A stretch of DNA of 25,757 nucleotides from CAZQDP01 sp964592375 (GTDB lineage: Bacteria; Bacillota; Clostridia; RUG12999): positions 1-25,757 of the forward strand of contig CAZQDP010000030.1 of assembly GCA_964592375.1 (NCBI GenBank). The letters are read 5' to 3'. Within the stretch, counting starts at the first letter, position 1; every line of letters starts with the position of its first letter. The position numbers were made by a program, and so were the translations under genes. The notes beneath the pieces were generated by a model. It was not told the origin of the DNA. It did no database searches and saw only the letters and a program-made list of their open reading frames with translations. Positions 6,599-15,308 of this stretch are shown in pieces.

Positions 6599-7393
6599 TC
6601 ACCTCCCCTTTTCGCTCTGCCTTTTACTAAGCATTTGATGATAAATGATATTGAGTCCCTCTAAAGTGAGCCTTGAGTTGATCACATCTACAATTTCTCC
6701 TTGCTGCGTAATCATTCGTGCAAGCCCTCCGGTTGCTACCGTTTTTGCCATAGGTGCGTTCATTTCTTTTTTCATCATATCAAGGATATACAAAATTTGC
6801 CCCTTGTATCCAAAAACAACACCGGCTTGCATGGCATGAACGGTATTGGGTCCAATGACTCTATGAGGTAAATTTAATTCGATACGAGGTAATTTTGCGG
6901 TATTTTGATACAAAGCCTCTACGGAAATTTTCACGCCGGGGCATATGGCACCTCCCAAATATTCCCCTTTGCCGCTCACGGCACAGATGGTCGTTGCCGT
7001 TCCAAAATCCACAATTATCACCGGGCCGCCATAAAGTGTATAGGCCGCCACAGCATTCACCAGTCTATCCGCACCAACCTCCGATGGATTATCCGTTTTA
7101 ATCTGAATACCAAGGTCGAGCGTACTATCCACAATCAAAGGTTCTTTATCAAAATATTTTCTGATGCAGTGCAAAACAGAATACATCACAGGTGGTACTA
7201 CCGAAGATATGATAACATCCGAAATGGATGCGGTGTCAAACCCGGAGCTGGTAAATATCTGTTTGATAAACATTCCGGTTTCATCCGCTGTTCGGTTGCG
7301 TTCGGTTGTCATGCGCCATGAATCGACAAAGTCATTATCCTTATATATGCCAAAAACCGTATTGGTATTCCCAACATCAATCACAAGAAGCAT
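6599..7393 (-). CDS. coaX: Type III pantothenate kinase
   Basis: A 264-residue kinase of the ASKHA fold that phosphorylates pantothenate, the first step of coenzyme A synthesis. Motifs are clear: MLLVIDVGNTNTVFG (phosphate binding, Asp6), the GADRLVNAVAAY block, DFGTATT, and GGAICPGVKIS. Type III enzymes need a monovalent cation and, unlike type I, are not inhibited by coenzyme A. Start 7393 fits the family N-terminus and has AAGGAGG upstream; the frame remains open for 25 more codons but these overlap the promoter. It is first in an operon with the M20 hydrolase and the flavoprotein. Confidence 0.96.
   Translation of the reverse strand: MLLVIDVGNTNTVFGIYKDNDFVDSWRMTTERNRTADETGMFIKQIFTSSGFDTASISDVIISSVVPPVMYSVLHCIRKYFDKEPLIVDSTLDLGIQIKTDNPSEVGADRLVNAVAAYTLYGGPVIIVDFGTATTICAVSGKGEYLGGAICPGVKISVEALYQNTAKLPRIELNLPHRVIGPNTVHAMQAGVVFGYKGQILYILDMMKKEMNAPMAKTVATGGLARMITQQGEIVDVINSRLTLEGLNIIYHQMLSKRQSEKGR
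6602..6610 (-). promoter_or_regulatory. Ribosome binding site inside the coaX 3' end
   Basis: AAGGGGAGG on the minus strand encodes the last codons of coaX and lies 7 bases before the TTG start of the M20 hydrolase. It decides that non-ATG start. Confidence 0.65.
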
Positions 7394-7429
7394 ATTCTGC
7401 TCCCTCCTTATCGCTTTGTATACGAAAAT

Positions 7430-7458
7430 ATTATACACCAAAGTATATTTGAACACAA
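7430..7458 (-). promoter_or_regulatory. Sigma-A promoter of the coaX operon
   Basis: Minus strand: TTGTGT (7458-7453), 17-base spacer, TATAAT (7435-7430). The transcript start near 7423 leaves about 30 bases of leader. It is divergent from the promoter at 7476-7504, and the two share a 17-base gap. Confidence 0.75.
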
Positions 7459-7475
7459 TAGTTTTCATAAAATAA

Positions 7476-7504
7476 TTGCCATATACTCAAAATTATGGTA
7501 TACT
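7476..7504 (+). promoter_or_regulatory. Sigma-A promoter of the TtcA-like gene
   Basis: TTGCCA (7476-7481), 17-base spacer, TATACT (7499-7504), with TGG before the -10. Transcription would start near 7511. Confidence 0.7.
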
Positions 7505-7579
7505 TAGCACAACGTTTATCGTCGCATATTACTCTCAGAAGGGGTAATGACATCAATAACATTAAATGGAGTATTTGCA

Positions 7580-8290
7580 ATGCAAAAAATTTTAAGCTAT
7601 GTGCGCAGAGGCGTGCAGGACTTTTCAATGATACAAGAGGGCGATAAAATTGCAGTGGGACTTTCGGGCGGCAAAGACAGCACCACATTGCTGCTTGCAC
7701 TCCATGAACTAAAGCGATTTTATCCGATACAGTTTAGCCTTTGTGCCATTGCCATTGACATGGGCTTTGAAGGTGTGGACTTTTCTCCGATGCAAGCACT
7801 GTGTTCCACGCTAGATATCCCACTTACCATTCATCAATCCAATATCGCTCACGTTGTTTTTGAAAAACGAAGCGAACGCAACCCCTGCTCTTTGTGTGCC
7901 AAATTGCGCCATGGCATGCTTCATGCTAAGGCACATACAGCGGGCTGTCATAAGGTTGCCTTGGGTCATCATTATGACGATGCCATCGAAACCTTTTTCC
8001 TCTGCTTATTTCACGAAGGCAGAATTGACTGTTTTCTTCCCGTTACTTATTTGGACAGAAGTAATATTACACTTATTCGTCCACTTGTTTATTTGCCCGA
8101 AAAGGAAATTGTGCGTTATGCCGCAAAAACAAATCTTCCCATCGTGCACAATCCATGTCCCGCAAATGGTTGTACTCAGCGCCAAGTCATGAAAGATTTT
8201 ATAAGGCAAAAATCAAAGCATGATCCAAGCTTTAAAAAACGAATTTTTGGTGCCATCACCAAGGGCATTGCAGGCTGGTCTAAAAGCTGA
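7580..8290 (+). CDS. TtcA-like tRNA 2-thiolation protein
   Basis: A 236-residue PP-loop ATPase. The ATP-binding loop is SGGKDS (29-34), followed by DMGFEGVDF. A CX2C pair (PCSLCAKLRHG) and a later cysteine in NPCPANG match the three cysteines that hold the [4Fe-4S] cluster in TtcA, which makes 2-thiocytidine at tRNA position 32. LGHHYDDAIETFF is another family block. TtcA relatives differ in target base, so the exact tRNA position is inferred. Start 7580 matches homologues beginning MQKxLSYVRR and has GGAG 8 bases upstream; an ATG at 7547 with AGAAGGGG only 2 bases away is the alternative, giving 11 more residues. It is monocistronic and divergent from coaX. Confidence 0.88.
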   Translation: MQKILSYVRRGVQDFSMIQEGDKIAVGLSGGKDSTTLLLALHELKRFYPIQFSLCAIAIDMGFEGVDFSPMQALCSTLDIPLTIHQSNIAHVVFEKRSERNPCSLCAKLRHGMLHAKAHTAGCHKVALGHHYDDAIETFFLCLFHEGRIDCFLPVTYLDRSNITLIRPLVYLPEKEIVRYAAKTNLPIVHNPCPANGCTQRQVMKDFIRQKSKHDPSFKKRIFGAITKGIAGWSKS

Positions 8291-8305
8291 TATTTTCCCG
8301 CCTTT

Positions 8306-9127
8306 TTATAAAACAATCTGCCCTTTGTCCATTTTATCCACAACTTCAAAAATAGCATCTTCATCATATGGTACACATGTGCAATAATCTGCCACCGCTT
8401 TAAGCTCAGGTACGGCATTTGCTACCGCTATTCCTGCACCTGCCATTTGCACCATTTCAATATCATTTTCATTATCGCCAACAGCTATCATTTTTGAAAT
8501 CGGAAGCTTTGTAATGGCGCAAAGCTCTGCAAGTGCTCTTCCTTTGTTGGTGTTTTTATGCAAAATTTCGTAGTATTTCACCCAGCTATGAACAAATTTA
8601 TATTTTTCTGCAAATTCGGACTGTGCCAAGCTACTTCGGACAATTTCTGTTTCTTCAGGCTGTTGTACGAAAATCACCTTGTACCATGGCTCAGGTATGG
8701 CATGCAAGGGAGCCTCTTGAACGAGGAAGTCCTCATAATGAATATGTTCTACGATGCCCGGACTGCTTTTATGAATATACAATGTTTCGCCACTATAAAT
8801 TTCACAGCCTGCATAAGGCATATTTTTTTCTACAAATTCAATGACTTCAATACATTCTTTCCCTACCGGCAGCGACCAGATGACCTCGTCCGTGTTTTCA
8901 TCGCATATCACCGCACCATTATAGCAAATGACCGGTGCATTGATGATGCCGGGCTGAAAAAATGGTTTTACGTTGCGCATTGTACGCCCGGTAGCAACCG
9001 TAAAGAGGCCACCTTGGGATTTAAAATAGTCAATTGCCTCTAAATTTTTTTTACTGATTTGCTTTTGCATGTTGATAAGCGTATGATCCAAATCGCTTAC
9101 CAGTGCAAAGCCCGTGAATTTACCCAT
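8306..9127 (-). CDS. Cof-type HAD family phosphatase
   Basis: A 273-residue hydrolase of the haloacid dehalogenase superfamily. Motif I is SDLDHT (nucleophile Asp12, acid-base Asp14), followed by ATGRTMRNV (motif II region), KGRALAEL (motif III lysine) and GDNENDIEMVQMAG (motif IV acidic residues). The C2-type cap lies between motifs II and III. Cof-type enzymes remove phosphate from small sugar phosphates or flavin and pyridoxal precursors. Start 9127 has GGAAGG upstream and overlaps the stop of the DUF4432 gene in ATGGGTAA, so the two are translationally coupled. Together with an epimerase-like partner, a sugar phosphate substrate is plausible. Confidence 0.93.
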   Translation of the reverse strand: MGKFTGFALVSDLDHTLINMQKQISKKNLEAIDYFKSQGGLFTVATGRTMRNVKPFFQPGIINAPVICYNGAVICDENTDEVIWSLPVGKECIEVIEFVEKNMPYAGCEIYSGETLYIHKSSPGIVEHIHYEDFLVQEAPLHAIPEPWYKVIFVQQPEETEIVRSSLAQSEFAEKYKFVHSWVKYYEILHKNTNKGRALAELCAITKLPISKMIAVGDNENDIEMVQMAGAGIAVANAVPELKAVADYCTCVPYDEDAIFEVVDKMDKGQIVL

Positions 9128-10151
9128 TGATTTCTTCCTTCCCATGTATAATCGATGCAGTAATATGAAATTCCCTTTTTTCAAATGGCTGCATAAAGAT
9201 AAGCTCGCCCTTTTCTCTTGCCTTTGCTCTTCCCTCCGGATACCAGGTGGCAGGTTCTAAGCCCACTGCATAATCTCCTTCACCCATTTGTTTCCATTCA
9301 ATAAGGTGAGGCAACTGTTTCGGATCAAATTGCAGCATCACGCCAATGGCAAGTGCTTCATTATATAGTGCTGCCTTTGCATTCTTGGCTGGCGGTGTAT
9401 GATAGAATACCTGCTCTGCATAATCATGGCATGGTGCTTCAAAGGTATGACACTCGTTTATCCCCCTTGCCGCATCCTCATTGGAAGGGCGCACATCCGT
9501 GCAATTCGTCAGCAAGGTGGTATTCTCATCTACAAGCGGATAACCGAAATTAAAATGATAAAGAAGCATAAAGGGAGACTCATTGTATCCGCAGTTTTCC
9601 ACTGTGTCATGAATATGAATTGTATTTTCGCCCAGTTTCATGGTAATCTCTCGCCTTAGCACCATATTCTCACCGAATACTGCGCTCTGCGTTACCCTTC
9701 CCGTCACCTTCATCACAAAATCATCACCAACCCATTGCTGGGATATACTCACATCATTCGCCGGAATATTAGATATCCGGCCATGTAGGCCTAACTGCTT
9801 GCCTTCATCTATGCAAGGAGCCCCCATATATGTAAGTCCACAAGTGGTTAAAAAGCCTGCAAAAAAACCACGCAGAAAATCATCCTCTTCATAATAATTC
9901 GGGGAGGTAATTCCTGCTTTAGAAATAAAGGAAAGTGCACAGTCCTGATACCTAGCCCCTGCAATATCCATCCCTCTGCCGGGTAGCAGAACAATGGATA
10001 GTCCCGCACCATTATTCATCTCTATGGCATCAACGCCGCTTGCTCTTCCTTCGCGGTATGTATAGGAAGTAGCACCTGCTATTTGCGAAATATCCCCCAC
10101 TCTTTTCATTAGCTCCACCCTTGAATATTCTTTGCCCATCAGTTTTGCCAT
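9120..10151 (-). CDS. DUF4432 / aldose 1-epimerase-like protein
   Basis: A 343-residue protein with the galactose mutarotase-like beta-sandwich features of the DUF4432 family. Visible blocks are LSIVLLPGRGMDIAGARYQ, FFAGFLTTCGLTYMG, LGLHGRISN, MLLYHFNFGYPLVDE and GLEPATWYPEGRAKA. The histidines and glutamate in these blocks fit the acid-base pair of mutarotases, but the natural sugar is unknown. Start 10151 (MAKLMGKEY) has GGAGG upstream. It is first in a two-gene operon and its stop overlaps the HAD phosphatase start by 8 bases. Confidence 0.9.
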   Translation of the reverse strand: MAKLMGKEYSRVELMKRVGDISQIAGATSYTYREGRASGVDAIEMNNGAGLSIVLLPGRGMDIAGARYQDCALSFISKAGITSPNYYEEDDFLRGFFAGFLTTCGLTYMGAPCIDEGKQLGLHGRISNIPANDVSISQQWVGDDFVMKVTGRVTQSAVFGENMVLRREITMKLGENTIHIHDTVENCGYNESPFMLLYHFNFGYPLVDENTTLLTNCTDVRPSNEDAARGINECHTFEAPCHDYAEQVFYHTPPAKNAKAALYNEALAIGVMLQFDPKQLPHLIEWKQMGEGDYAVGLEPATWYPEGRAKAREKGELIFMQPFEKREFHITASIIHGKEEING

Positions 10152-10185
10152 TATGCTCAGCCTCCATTTTACCAATTTCTCTTTC

Positions 10186-10214
10186 ATTATACAATATATA
10201 TGAAGGCAGGTCAA
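10186..10214 (-). promoter_or_regulatory. Sigma-A promoter of the DUF4432-HAD operon
   Basis: Minus strand: TTGACC (10214-10209), 17-base spacer, TATAAT (10191-10186). The transcript would begin near 10179, a short leader before the ATG at 10151. Confidence 0.8.
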
Positions 10215-10247
10215 CGAGAAGATGAAATTTGCAACTACTCTTCTGCT

Positions 10248-10282
10248 AAAAAAAGAGCCGGAAACAGTTTCCGGCTCTTTTT
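10248..10282 (-). terminator. Intrinsic terminator of the nitrogen operon
   Basis: GAGCCGGAAA (10255-10264) pairs with TTTCCGGCTC (10268-10277), extended by A/T pairs to 15 bp, with a three-base loop and a run of seven T on the minus strand. It follows glnK by 16 bases and closes asnA-glnA-amtB-glnK. Confidence 0.92.
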
Positions 10283-10298
10283 GACAATGAAAATAATT

Positions 10299-10637
10299 TT
10301 ATAAAGCAGTCTCTCCACTTTCACCTGTTCTAATACGAATGACCTCATCAACGTTAAAAATAAATATTTTACCGTCGCCCTGATCGCCGGTTCTTGCACT
10401 TCTAACAATAGTATCAGATATAATTTTCACATCCGAATCCTTCACCACCAAATCAATCATTACCTTTGGAAGAAGATCAACACGATACTTTTCACCCCTC
10501 CACTGCTGAACCAATCCCTTTTGATTGCCATGGCCCTCTATTTCTGTAACCATCATTCCGGTGTAACCAATTTTTTCGAGTGCATCACGAACATCCTGAA
10601 GTTTTTCGGGTCTTATTACTGCTTTGATTTGACGCAT
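10299..10637 (-). CDS. glnK: PII nitrogen regulatory protein (GlnK/GlnB)
   Basis: A 112-residue trimeric signal protein that senses ATP/ADP and 2-oxoglutarate. It has the PII N-terminus MRQIKAVIRPEKLQDVRDAL, the T-loop with Tyr51 (RGEKYRVDLLPK), the B-loop TGDQGDGKIFIF and the C-terminal VIRIRTGE. Tyr46 of many relatives is Trp here; Tyr51, the site of uridylylation in proteobacteria, is kept. It is 15 bases after amtB, so it is best read as the GlnK that plugs the AmtB channel when nitrogen is plentiful. AAGGAGG precedes the ATG. Confidence 0.95.
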   Translation of the reverse strand: MRQIKAVIRPEKLQDVRDALEKIGYTGMMVTEIEGHGNQKGLVQQWRGEKYRVDLLPKVMIDLVVKDSDVKIISDTIVRSARTGDQGDGKIFIFNVDEVIRIRTGESGETAL

Positions 10638-10652
10638 AACACTTCCTCCTTC

Positions 10653-11972
10653 TTATTTAGTTTCTGTCGTTGAGAATGCTGTTTTTCTGGATAGAAATTC
10701 AGGATAAGCACTGTTTCCATGTTCGCCGATATCCAGCCCTTGAATTTCTTCTGCCAAATTCACTCTAATTCCCATTGTTGCCTTAATGGCGTACCATGCC
10801 ACAATGCTCACTACAAATACAAAAGCACCTACAGCAAGAACACCGATGAGCTGACTGGTCAAAAGAGCCGTGCCGCCGCCAAAGAACAAACCGTTACCGG
10901 TGGCAACCCCTGCGATTTTGTCCTCCGCAAAAAGGCCAACACATATGGTTCCGAAGATACCATTTGCAAGATGCACCGCTGTTGCGCCAACCGGATCATC
11001 AATTTTAATCTTATCAAAGAACATAACAGCAAGTACAACAAGAATCCCTGCAACTGCTCCAATAATAATGGAGCTCAATAGGCTGACAAATGCACATCCT
11101 GCCGTAATGGCTACGAGCCCTGCAAGGGCACCATTGATGCACATCCCAAGGTCGGGCTTGCCAATTAAGAATACAGAAGCGATGGTAGAGGTAAGTATTG
11201 CAGCAATTGCTGCTGTATTTGTTGTCAAAAGAATGTGAGAAATTGCCTGCGGATCAAGTGCCATTGTAGACCCTGGGTTAAATCCGAACCATCCAAGCCA
11301 AAGAACAAATGCACCGATGGTTGCGATGGGTAAGTTATGCCCTGGAATGGCATGCATTTTGCCATCTTTGGAGAATTTACCATAACGTGGTCCAAGTACA
11401 ATGATCCCTGCAAGTGCAGCCCATCCACCCACTGAGTGAACAACGGTTGAGCCTGCAAAATCAAAAAAGCCAAGCGTTGCCAGCCAACCGCCGCCCCATA
11501 TCCAATGGCCAACGATGGGGTAGATAACAAGCGTTAAAATAAATGAGAAAACAATAAATGATAAGTACTTTACTCGCTCCGCTACCGCGCCAGACACGAT
11601 GGTGGCTGCAGTTCCACAGAACACAAGTTGAAAGAAGAACTTAGCAAATAACGGTACACCAGTCCATGAGATTGATGTGTACACACCGCGATAGAGATCG
11701 CCCGTGGCAGGTGAGTTATCCGCACCGCCTAAGAAGAACAAGCCTTGCGTACCGATAAATCCATTGCCATCTCCAAACATAAATCCAAAACCAAGAAGTA
11801 AAAAGCCCAGTGATGATACGGCAAATACAATAAAGTTTTTGGAAAGAATATTCACGGCGTTTTTCGCCCTTGCAAAACCAGTTTCTACCATTGCAAACCC
11901 TAAATTCATAAAGAATACGAGCATACCTGTAAACAATACCCAGAAAGTGTCAAGCATAACTTTAAAATCCAT
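10653..11972 (-). CDS. amtB: Ammonium transporter AmtB
   Basis: A 439-residue polytopic membrane protein of the Amt/Mep/Rh family that brings ammonium into the cell. It starts MDFKVMLDTFWVLFTGMLVF with no cleaved leader, then FAMVETGFARAKNA. The Amt signature DFAGSTVVHSVGGWAALAG holds the first pore histidine and GATAVHLANGIFG holds the second. About eleven membrane segments are expected and the C-terminal tail (LAEEIQGLDIGEHGNSAY) is the part contacted by PII proteins. TGAGGT lies upstream of the ATG. It is separated from glnA by a strong terminator hairpin and no promoter is visible between them, so its expression seems to depend on read-through. Confidence 0.96.
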   Translation of the reverse strand: MDFKVMLDTFWVLFTGMLVFFMNLGFAMVETGFARAKNAVNILSKNFIVFAVSSLGFLLLGFGFMFGDGNGFIGTQGLFFLGGADNSPATGDLYRGVYTSISWTGVPLFAKFFFQLVFCGTAATIVSGAVAERVKYLSFIVFSFILTLVIYPIVGHWIWGGGWLATLGFFDFAGSTVVHSVGGWAALAGIIVLGPRYGKFSKDGKMHAIPGHNLPIATIGAFVLWLGWFGFNPGSTMALDPQAISHILLTTNTAAIAAILTSTIASVFLIGKPDLGMCINGALAGLVAITAGCAFVSLLSSIIIGAVAGILVVLAVMFFDKIKIDDPVGATAVHLANGIFGTICVGLFAEDKIAGVATGNGLFFGGGTALLTSQLIGVLAVGAFVFVVSIVAWYAIKATMGIRVNLAEEIQGLDIGEHGNSAYPEFLSRKTAFSTTETK

Positions 11973-12007
11973 AATAAATACCTCATTTCTTCATTATTTA
12001 TTTATAT

Positions 12008-12051
12008 AAAAAAGACGTGTTTTACTTTAAGCGTAAAACACGTCTTTGTGT
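12008..12051 (-). terminator. Terminator/attenuator between glnA and amtB
   Basis: On the minus strand a 15-bp stem (12047-12033 with 12025-12011), seven-base loop, and six T residues (12013-12008) form a strong intrinsic terminator after the glnA stop. The 5' arm overlaps an alternative hairpin, ACAC-AAAGAC-GTGT (12051-12038), with a six-base loop having A at position 1 and G at position 4. That loop rule is the one known for ANTAR-protein antitermination sites. The two structures cannot form together, so this may be a regulated attenuator and not a simple end. Confidence 0.8.
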
Positions 12052-12065
12052 ATATAATATCCTGC

Positions 12066-14159
12066 TTATACTCTAAATAAAAGATCCGTATAAGTAGGCA
12101 TGGGCCAATATTTTGTACCCACCATTGTTTCCAGTTCATCAGCAACCGCTCTAACATTTTGCATTGCTGCAAAAACATCATCTCTAAAGGACTTTGCTTG
12201 CTCTAAAGCATCTGAAATGCCCTTGGTATTCATAAGGCTGTTTTCAAGTGCTTCCACTCTGGAAATGAGGCTTTCCGTTAGTTGACTGAATTTCAGTGCA
12301 CCTTCCTCTTCTTTGGTAACATCAAGGGATAATCCTGATTCCTTCTTCAACTTCAAGCTACCAAATATCACTTTGCTATAGGAAAGCACAGCGGGCAAAA
12401 TCTCTTTTTTCACAACTTCAATCATTGTTAGTGCTTCTATATTGATGCACTTTGAATAATCTTCAATAATGATTTCATATCTTGAATGAAGCTCAACTTT
12501 AGAAAGTACTGCATGTTTGTCAAATACTTCCACATTCTTTTCTTTAATGAAATGCGGCAGAGCTTCAATGCATGATTTTAAATTAAGAAGTCCTCTTTTT
12601 TCTGCTTCTGTTACCCATTCTTCGGCATAATTGTTGCCATTAAAGACAACCCGCTTATGCTCCACGATGGTATCCTTGATAATCGCATCGATTTCCTGTG
12701 CAGGGTTCTTCGATGCTTCAAGCCTTGTTGCGAATATCGATAAGGTTTCTGCCACAATGGTATTGAGCACGATATTGATGCCAGAAATTGATTGAGAAGA
12801 ACCAGGCATACGGAACTCAAATTTGTTTCCGGTAAATGCGAAAGGCGATGTTCTATTTCTATCGGTTGTATCTCTATTGAAAACCGGAAGAGATGTTACG
12901 CCAATTTGAAGTGATGCACTTCTGTCGTTCTTCTTTGATTCACCCTTTTCGATATTGCTGAGCACTGCTGCCAATTCATCACCTAAGAACATAGATACAA
13001 TGGCAGGCGGCGCTTCGTTCGCACCCAATCGATGGTCATTTCCAGCTGTTGCCACAGATACACGAAGCAGATCTGCATACAAATCAACCGCTTTGATAAT
13101 GGCTGCTAAAAACATTAAGAACTGTTTATTGTTTTGAGGATCCTTGCCCGGCTTTAATAGGTTTTCACCGGTATTTGTACAAATAGACCAATTGTTATGC
13201 TTTCCGGAGCCATTTACACCTGCAAACGGTTTTTCATGAAGAAGGCATACAAGATTATGTCTGAGTGCTACCTTTTTCATCATTTCCATGATAAGCTGAT
13301 TGTGATCGGCCGCCATATTGCTTGTGCAATAAATGGGTGCCAGCTCGTGCTGGGCAGGTGCCACTTCGTTATGTTTTGTTTTTGCATATATGCCAAGCTT
13401 CCAAAGCTCTAAATCTAGCTCCTTCATATATGCAGAAACTCTTTCCTTTAAATTCCCAAAGTAATGGTCATCCAACTCCTGCCCTTTTGGCGGTTTTGCA
13501 CCAAAAAGCGTTCTGCCGGTGATAAATAGATCTTTGCGCTTTTCATGCAAACTTTTATCTACCAAAAAGTATTCCTGCTCTGCACCAACGGATGTGGTTA
13601 CTCTGGTGCATGGATTATTGAAAAATTTCAAAACACGAAGGGCTTGCTTGTTTACAGCTTCCATGGAGCGCAGTAAAGGTGTTTTTTTATCCAGTGCTTC
13701 ACCTGAGTAGGAGCAAAATGCAGTTGGTATGTATAAAGTATCGTCTTTCACAAATGCATAGGAGGTTGCATCCCATGCTGTGTATCCTCTTGCTTCAAAG
13801 GTAGCTCTAAGCCCACCGGATGGAAAAGATGATGCATCCGGCTCGCCTTTGATAAGCTCCTTGCCGGAAAATTCCATAATTACCTTACCATCTGCAGCAG
13901 GTGTGATAAATGCATCATGCTTTTCAGCAGAAAGACCGGTCATTGGTTGAAACCAATGTGTATAATGGGTTGCGCCCTTTTCAATGGCCCAATCCTTCAT
14001 TGCATTTGCGACAACCTGTGCCAAAGTAGGGTCAAGTGAAATGCCCTCATCAATGGTTTTTTTAATAGCCTTATAGGACTCGTTGGGGAGTTTTTCCCTC
14101 ATTACCGTCTCATTGAAAACCTGCGATCCGAATAAATTCGGAATATTATTGCCATTCAT
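12066..14159 (-). CDS. glnA: Glutamine synthetase type III
   Basis: A 697-residue glutamine synthetase of the GSIII (GlnN) class, which joins ammonia to glutamate using ATP. Length of about 700 is typical of GSIII, against about 450 for GSI. Visible blocks: FPSGGLRATFEARGYTAWD, SVGAEQEYFLVD, KTKHNEVAPAQHELAPIY, GVNGSGKHNNWSICTNTG and the arginine-rich DRNRTSPFAFTGNKFEFR. These hold metal, glutamate and ATP ligands. Start 14159 (MNGNNIPNLFG) is 11 bases from GGAGG; the ATG three codons upstream is only 2 bases away from it. The ribosome site overlaps the asnA stop (TAAGGAGG). It lies between asnA and amtB in the nitrogen operon. The family symbol glnN is also used. Confidence 0.95.
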   Translation of the reverse strand: MNGNNIPNLFGSQVFNETVMREKLPNESYKAIKKTIDEGISLDPTLAQVVANAMKDWAIEKGATHYTHWFQPMTGLSAEKHDAFITPAADGKVIMEFSGKELIKGEPDASSFPSGGLRATFEARGYTAWDATSYAFVKDDTLYIPTAFCSYSGEALDKKTPLLRSMEAVNKQALRVLKFFNNPCTRVTTSVGAEQEYFLVDKSLHEKRKDLFITGRTLFGAKPPKGQELDDHYFGNLKERVSAYMKELDLELWKLGIYAKTKHNEVAPAQHELAPIYCTSNMAADHNQLIMEMMKKVALRHNLVCLLHEKPFAGVNGSGKHNNWSICTNTGENLLKPGKDPQNNKQFLMFLAAIIKAVDLYADLLRVSVATAGNDHRLGANEAPPAIVSMFLGDELAAVLSNIEKGESKKNDRSASLQIGVTSLPVFNRDTTDRNRTSPFAFTGNKFEFRMPGSSQSISGINIVLNTIVAETLSIFATRLEASKNPAQEIDAIIKDTIVEHKRVVFNGNNYAEEWVTEAEKRGLLNLKSCIEALPHFIKEKNVEVFDKHAVLSKVELHSRYEIIIEDYSKCINIEALTMIEVVKKEILPAVLSYSKVIFGSLKLKKESGLSLDVTKEEEGALKFSQLTESLISRVEALENSLMNTKGISDALEQAKSFRDDVFAAMQNVRAVADELETMVGTKYWPMPTYTDLLFRV

Positions 14160-14175
14160 ATTACACATTTCCTCC

Positions 14176-15201
14176 TTAAAGTAACGAAATACCTGCATTC
14201 TCGCACTCGGCAATCATATCTTTTGGCCAAATCGAGGCTTGAACCTCACCAACATGTGCTTTATCTAAGAAGAACATGCACATTCTTGATTGACCAATAC
14301 CACCACCGATAGAAAGAGGTAACTCTCCGGCAAGAAGTGCTTTTTGGAAAGGCAGAGATGTTCTATCTTCTGCACCTGCTTCTTTGAGCTGAGTTGCAAG
14401 GCTTTTTTCGTCAACACGAATTCCCATAGAGGAAACTTCCAGAGCTCTGTCAAAAATTTTACTGTAAAGCACGATGTCTCCATTCAGTGTCCAGTCATCA
14501 TAATCGGGTGCGCGACCGTCATGCTGAATTCCGGATTTAAGCTTGCCACCTATCTGCATAAAGAATACAGCGCCATGCTTTTTAATGAATTCGCTCTCTC
14601 TTTTTGCGGGAGCCAGGTCAGGATACATCTCTTCTAACTCCTGCGTGGTAATAAAGGTAATTTCCTCCGGCAGTGCGTAATCCAAAAACGGATATACACT
14701 TTGGATATAACTTTTCGTTTCCAAAATAACAGAATAGATATCTTTCACAACAGACTTCAGGAAATCAATTGTTCTGTCTTGTTTGGTAATGACTTTTTCC
14801 CAATCCCACTGGTCAACATAAATTGAATGGAGATTATCGGTGATCTCATCACGTCTGATTGCATTCATATCGGTATATAATCCCTGCCCTACAGGAAGAC
14901 CATATTTTTTCAGTGCATATCGTTTCCACTTTGCTAGGGACTGTACAACCTCTGCAATTTCTCCGCCTTGCTCTTTAATATCAAAGGAAACAGGTCTTTC
15001 AACACCATTCAAATTATCGTTTAATCCTGTCGTTGATGAAAGAAACATGGGAGCTGAAACGCGAACCAAATTCAGCTTTTCTGCCAGTTTTGTCTCAAAA
15101 AAGTCTTTTAATAGTTTAATCGCTTTTTCCGTTTCCAACACATCAAGCTTTGATTTGTAGCCCTTTGGAATAACGAGCTTATAGGTGGTATCCTGTGCCA
15201 T
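14176..15201 (-). CDS. asnA: Aspartate--ammonia ligase (asparagine synthetase A)
   Basis: A 341-residue enzyme, related to class II aminoacyl-tRNA synthetases, that makes asparagine from aspartate, ammonia and ATP. It uses free ammonia, not glutamine, which fits an operon with AmtB and glutamine synthetase. Family blocks: LVRVSAPMFLSSTTGLNDNL, YVDQWDWEKVI, FITTQELEEMYPDL, GRAPDYDDWTLNGDIV and GGGIGQSRMCMFFL. GGAGG lies 8 bases before the ATG. It is the first gene of asnA-glnA-amtB-glnK, behind a leader with an attenuator. Confidence 0.97.
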   Translation of the reverse strand: MAQDTTYKLVIPKGYKSKLDVLETEKAIKLLKDFFETKLAEKLNLVRVSAPMFLSSTTGLNDNLNGVERPVSFDIKEQGGEIAEVVQSLAKWKRYALKKYGLPVGQGLYTDMNAIRRDEITDNLHSIYVDQWDWEKVITKQDRTIDFLKSVVKDIYSVILETKSYIQSVYPFLDYALPEEITFITTQELEEMYPDLAPAKRESEFIKKHGAVFFMQIGGKLKSGIQHDGRAPDYDDWTLNGDIVLYSKIFDRALEVSSMGIRVDEKSLATQLKEAGAEDRTSLPFQKALLAGELPLSIGGGIGQSRMCMFFLDKAHVGEVQASIWPKDMIAECENAGISLL

Positions 15202-15254
15202 TTTCTATTCCTCCTTCATATTGGAGCAACGTCGCCGTCGCCTAAGTATATAGC

Positions 15255-15308
15255 AAAAAAGGCTGCGCAGTCTCCCTGCACAGCCCCTTTGCTGTAAGCA
15301 ATTTGCTT
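15255..15308 (-). promoter_or_regulatory. Leader attenuator of the nitrogen operon (ANTAR-like layout)
   Basis: The minus-strand leader holds three elements in order. First a small hairpin AAGC-AAATT-GCTT (15308-15296). Directly after it comes ACAGC-AAAGGG-GCTGT (15295-15280), a stem with a six-base loop, A at position 1 and G at position 4. Then an intrinsic terminator, GGCTGTGCAG paired with CTGCGCAGCC (15285-15276 with 15270-15261, one wobble) followed by six T (15260-15255). The GCTGT arm is shared by hairpin two and the terminator, so they exclude each other. This is the plan of ANTAR antitermination; hairpin one has a five-base loop and does not match the ANTAR rule. A GNRA-capped hairpin (GCGACG-GCGA-CGTTGC) follows before the ribosome site. 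Confidence 0.7.
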
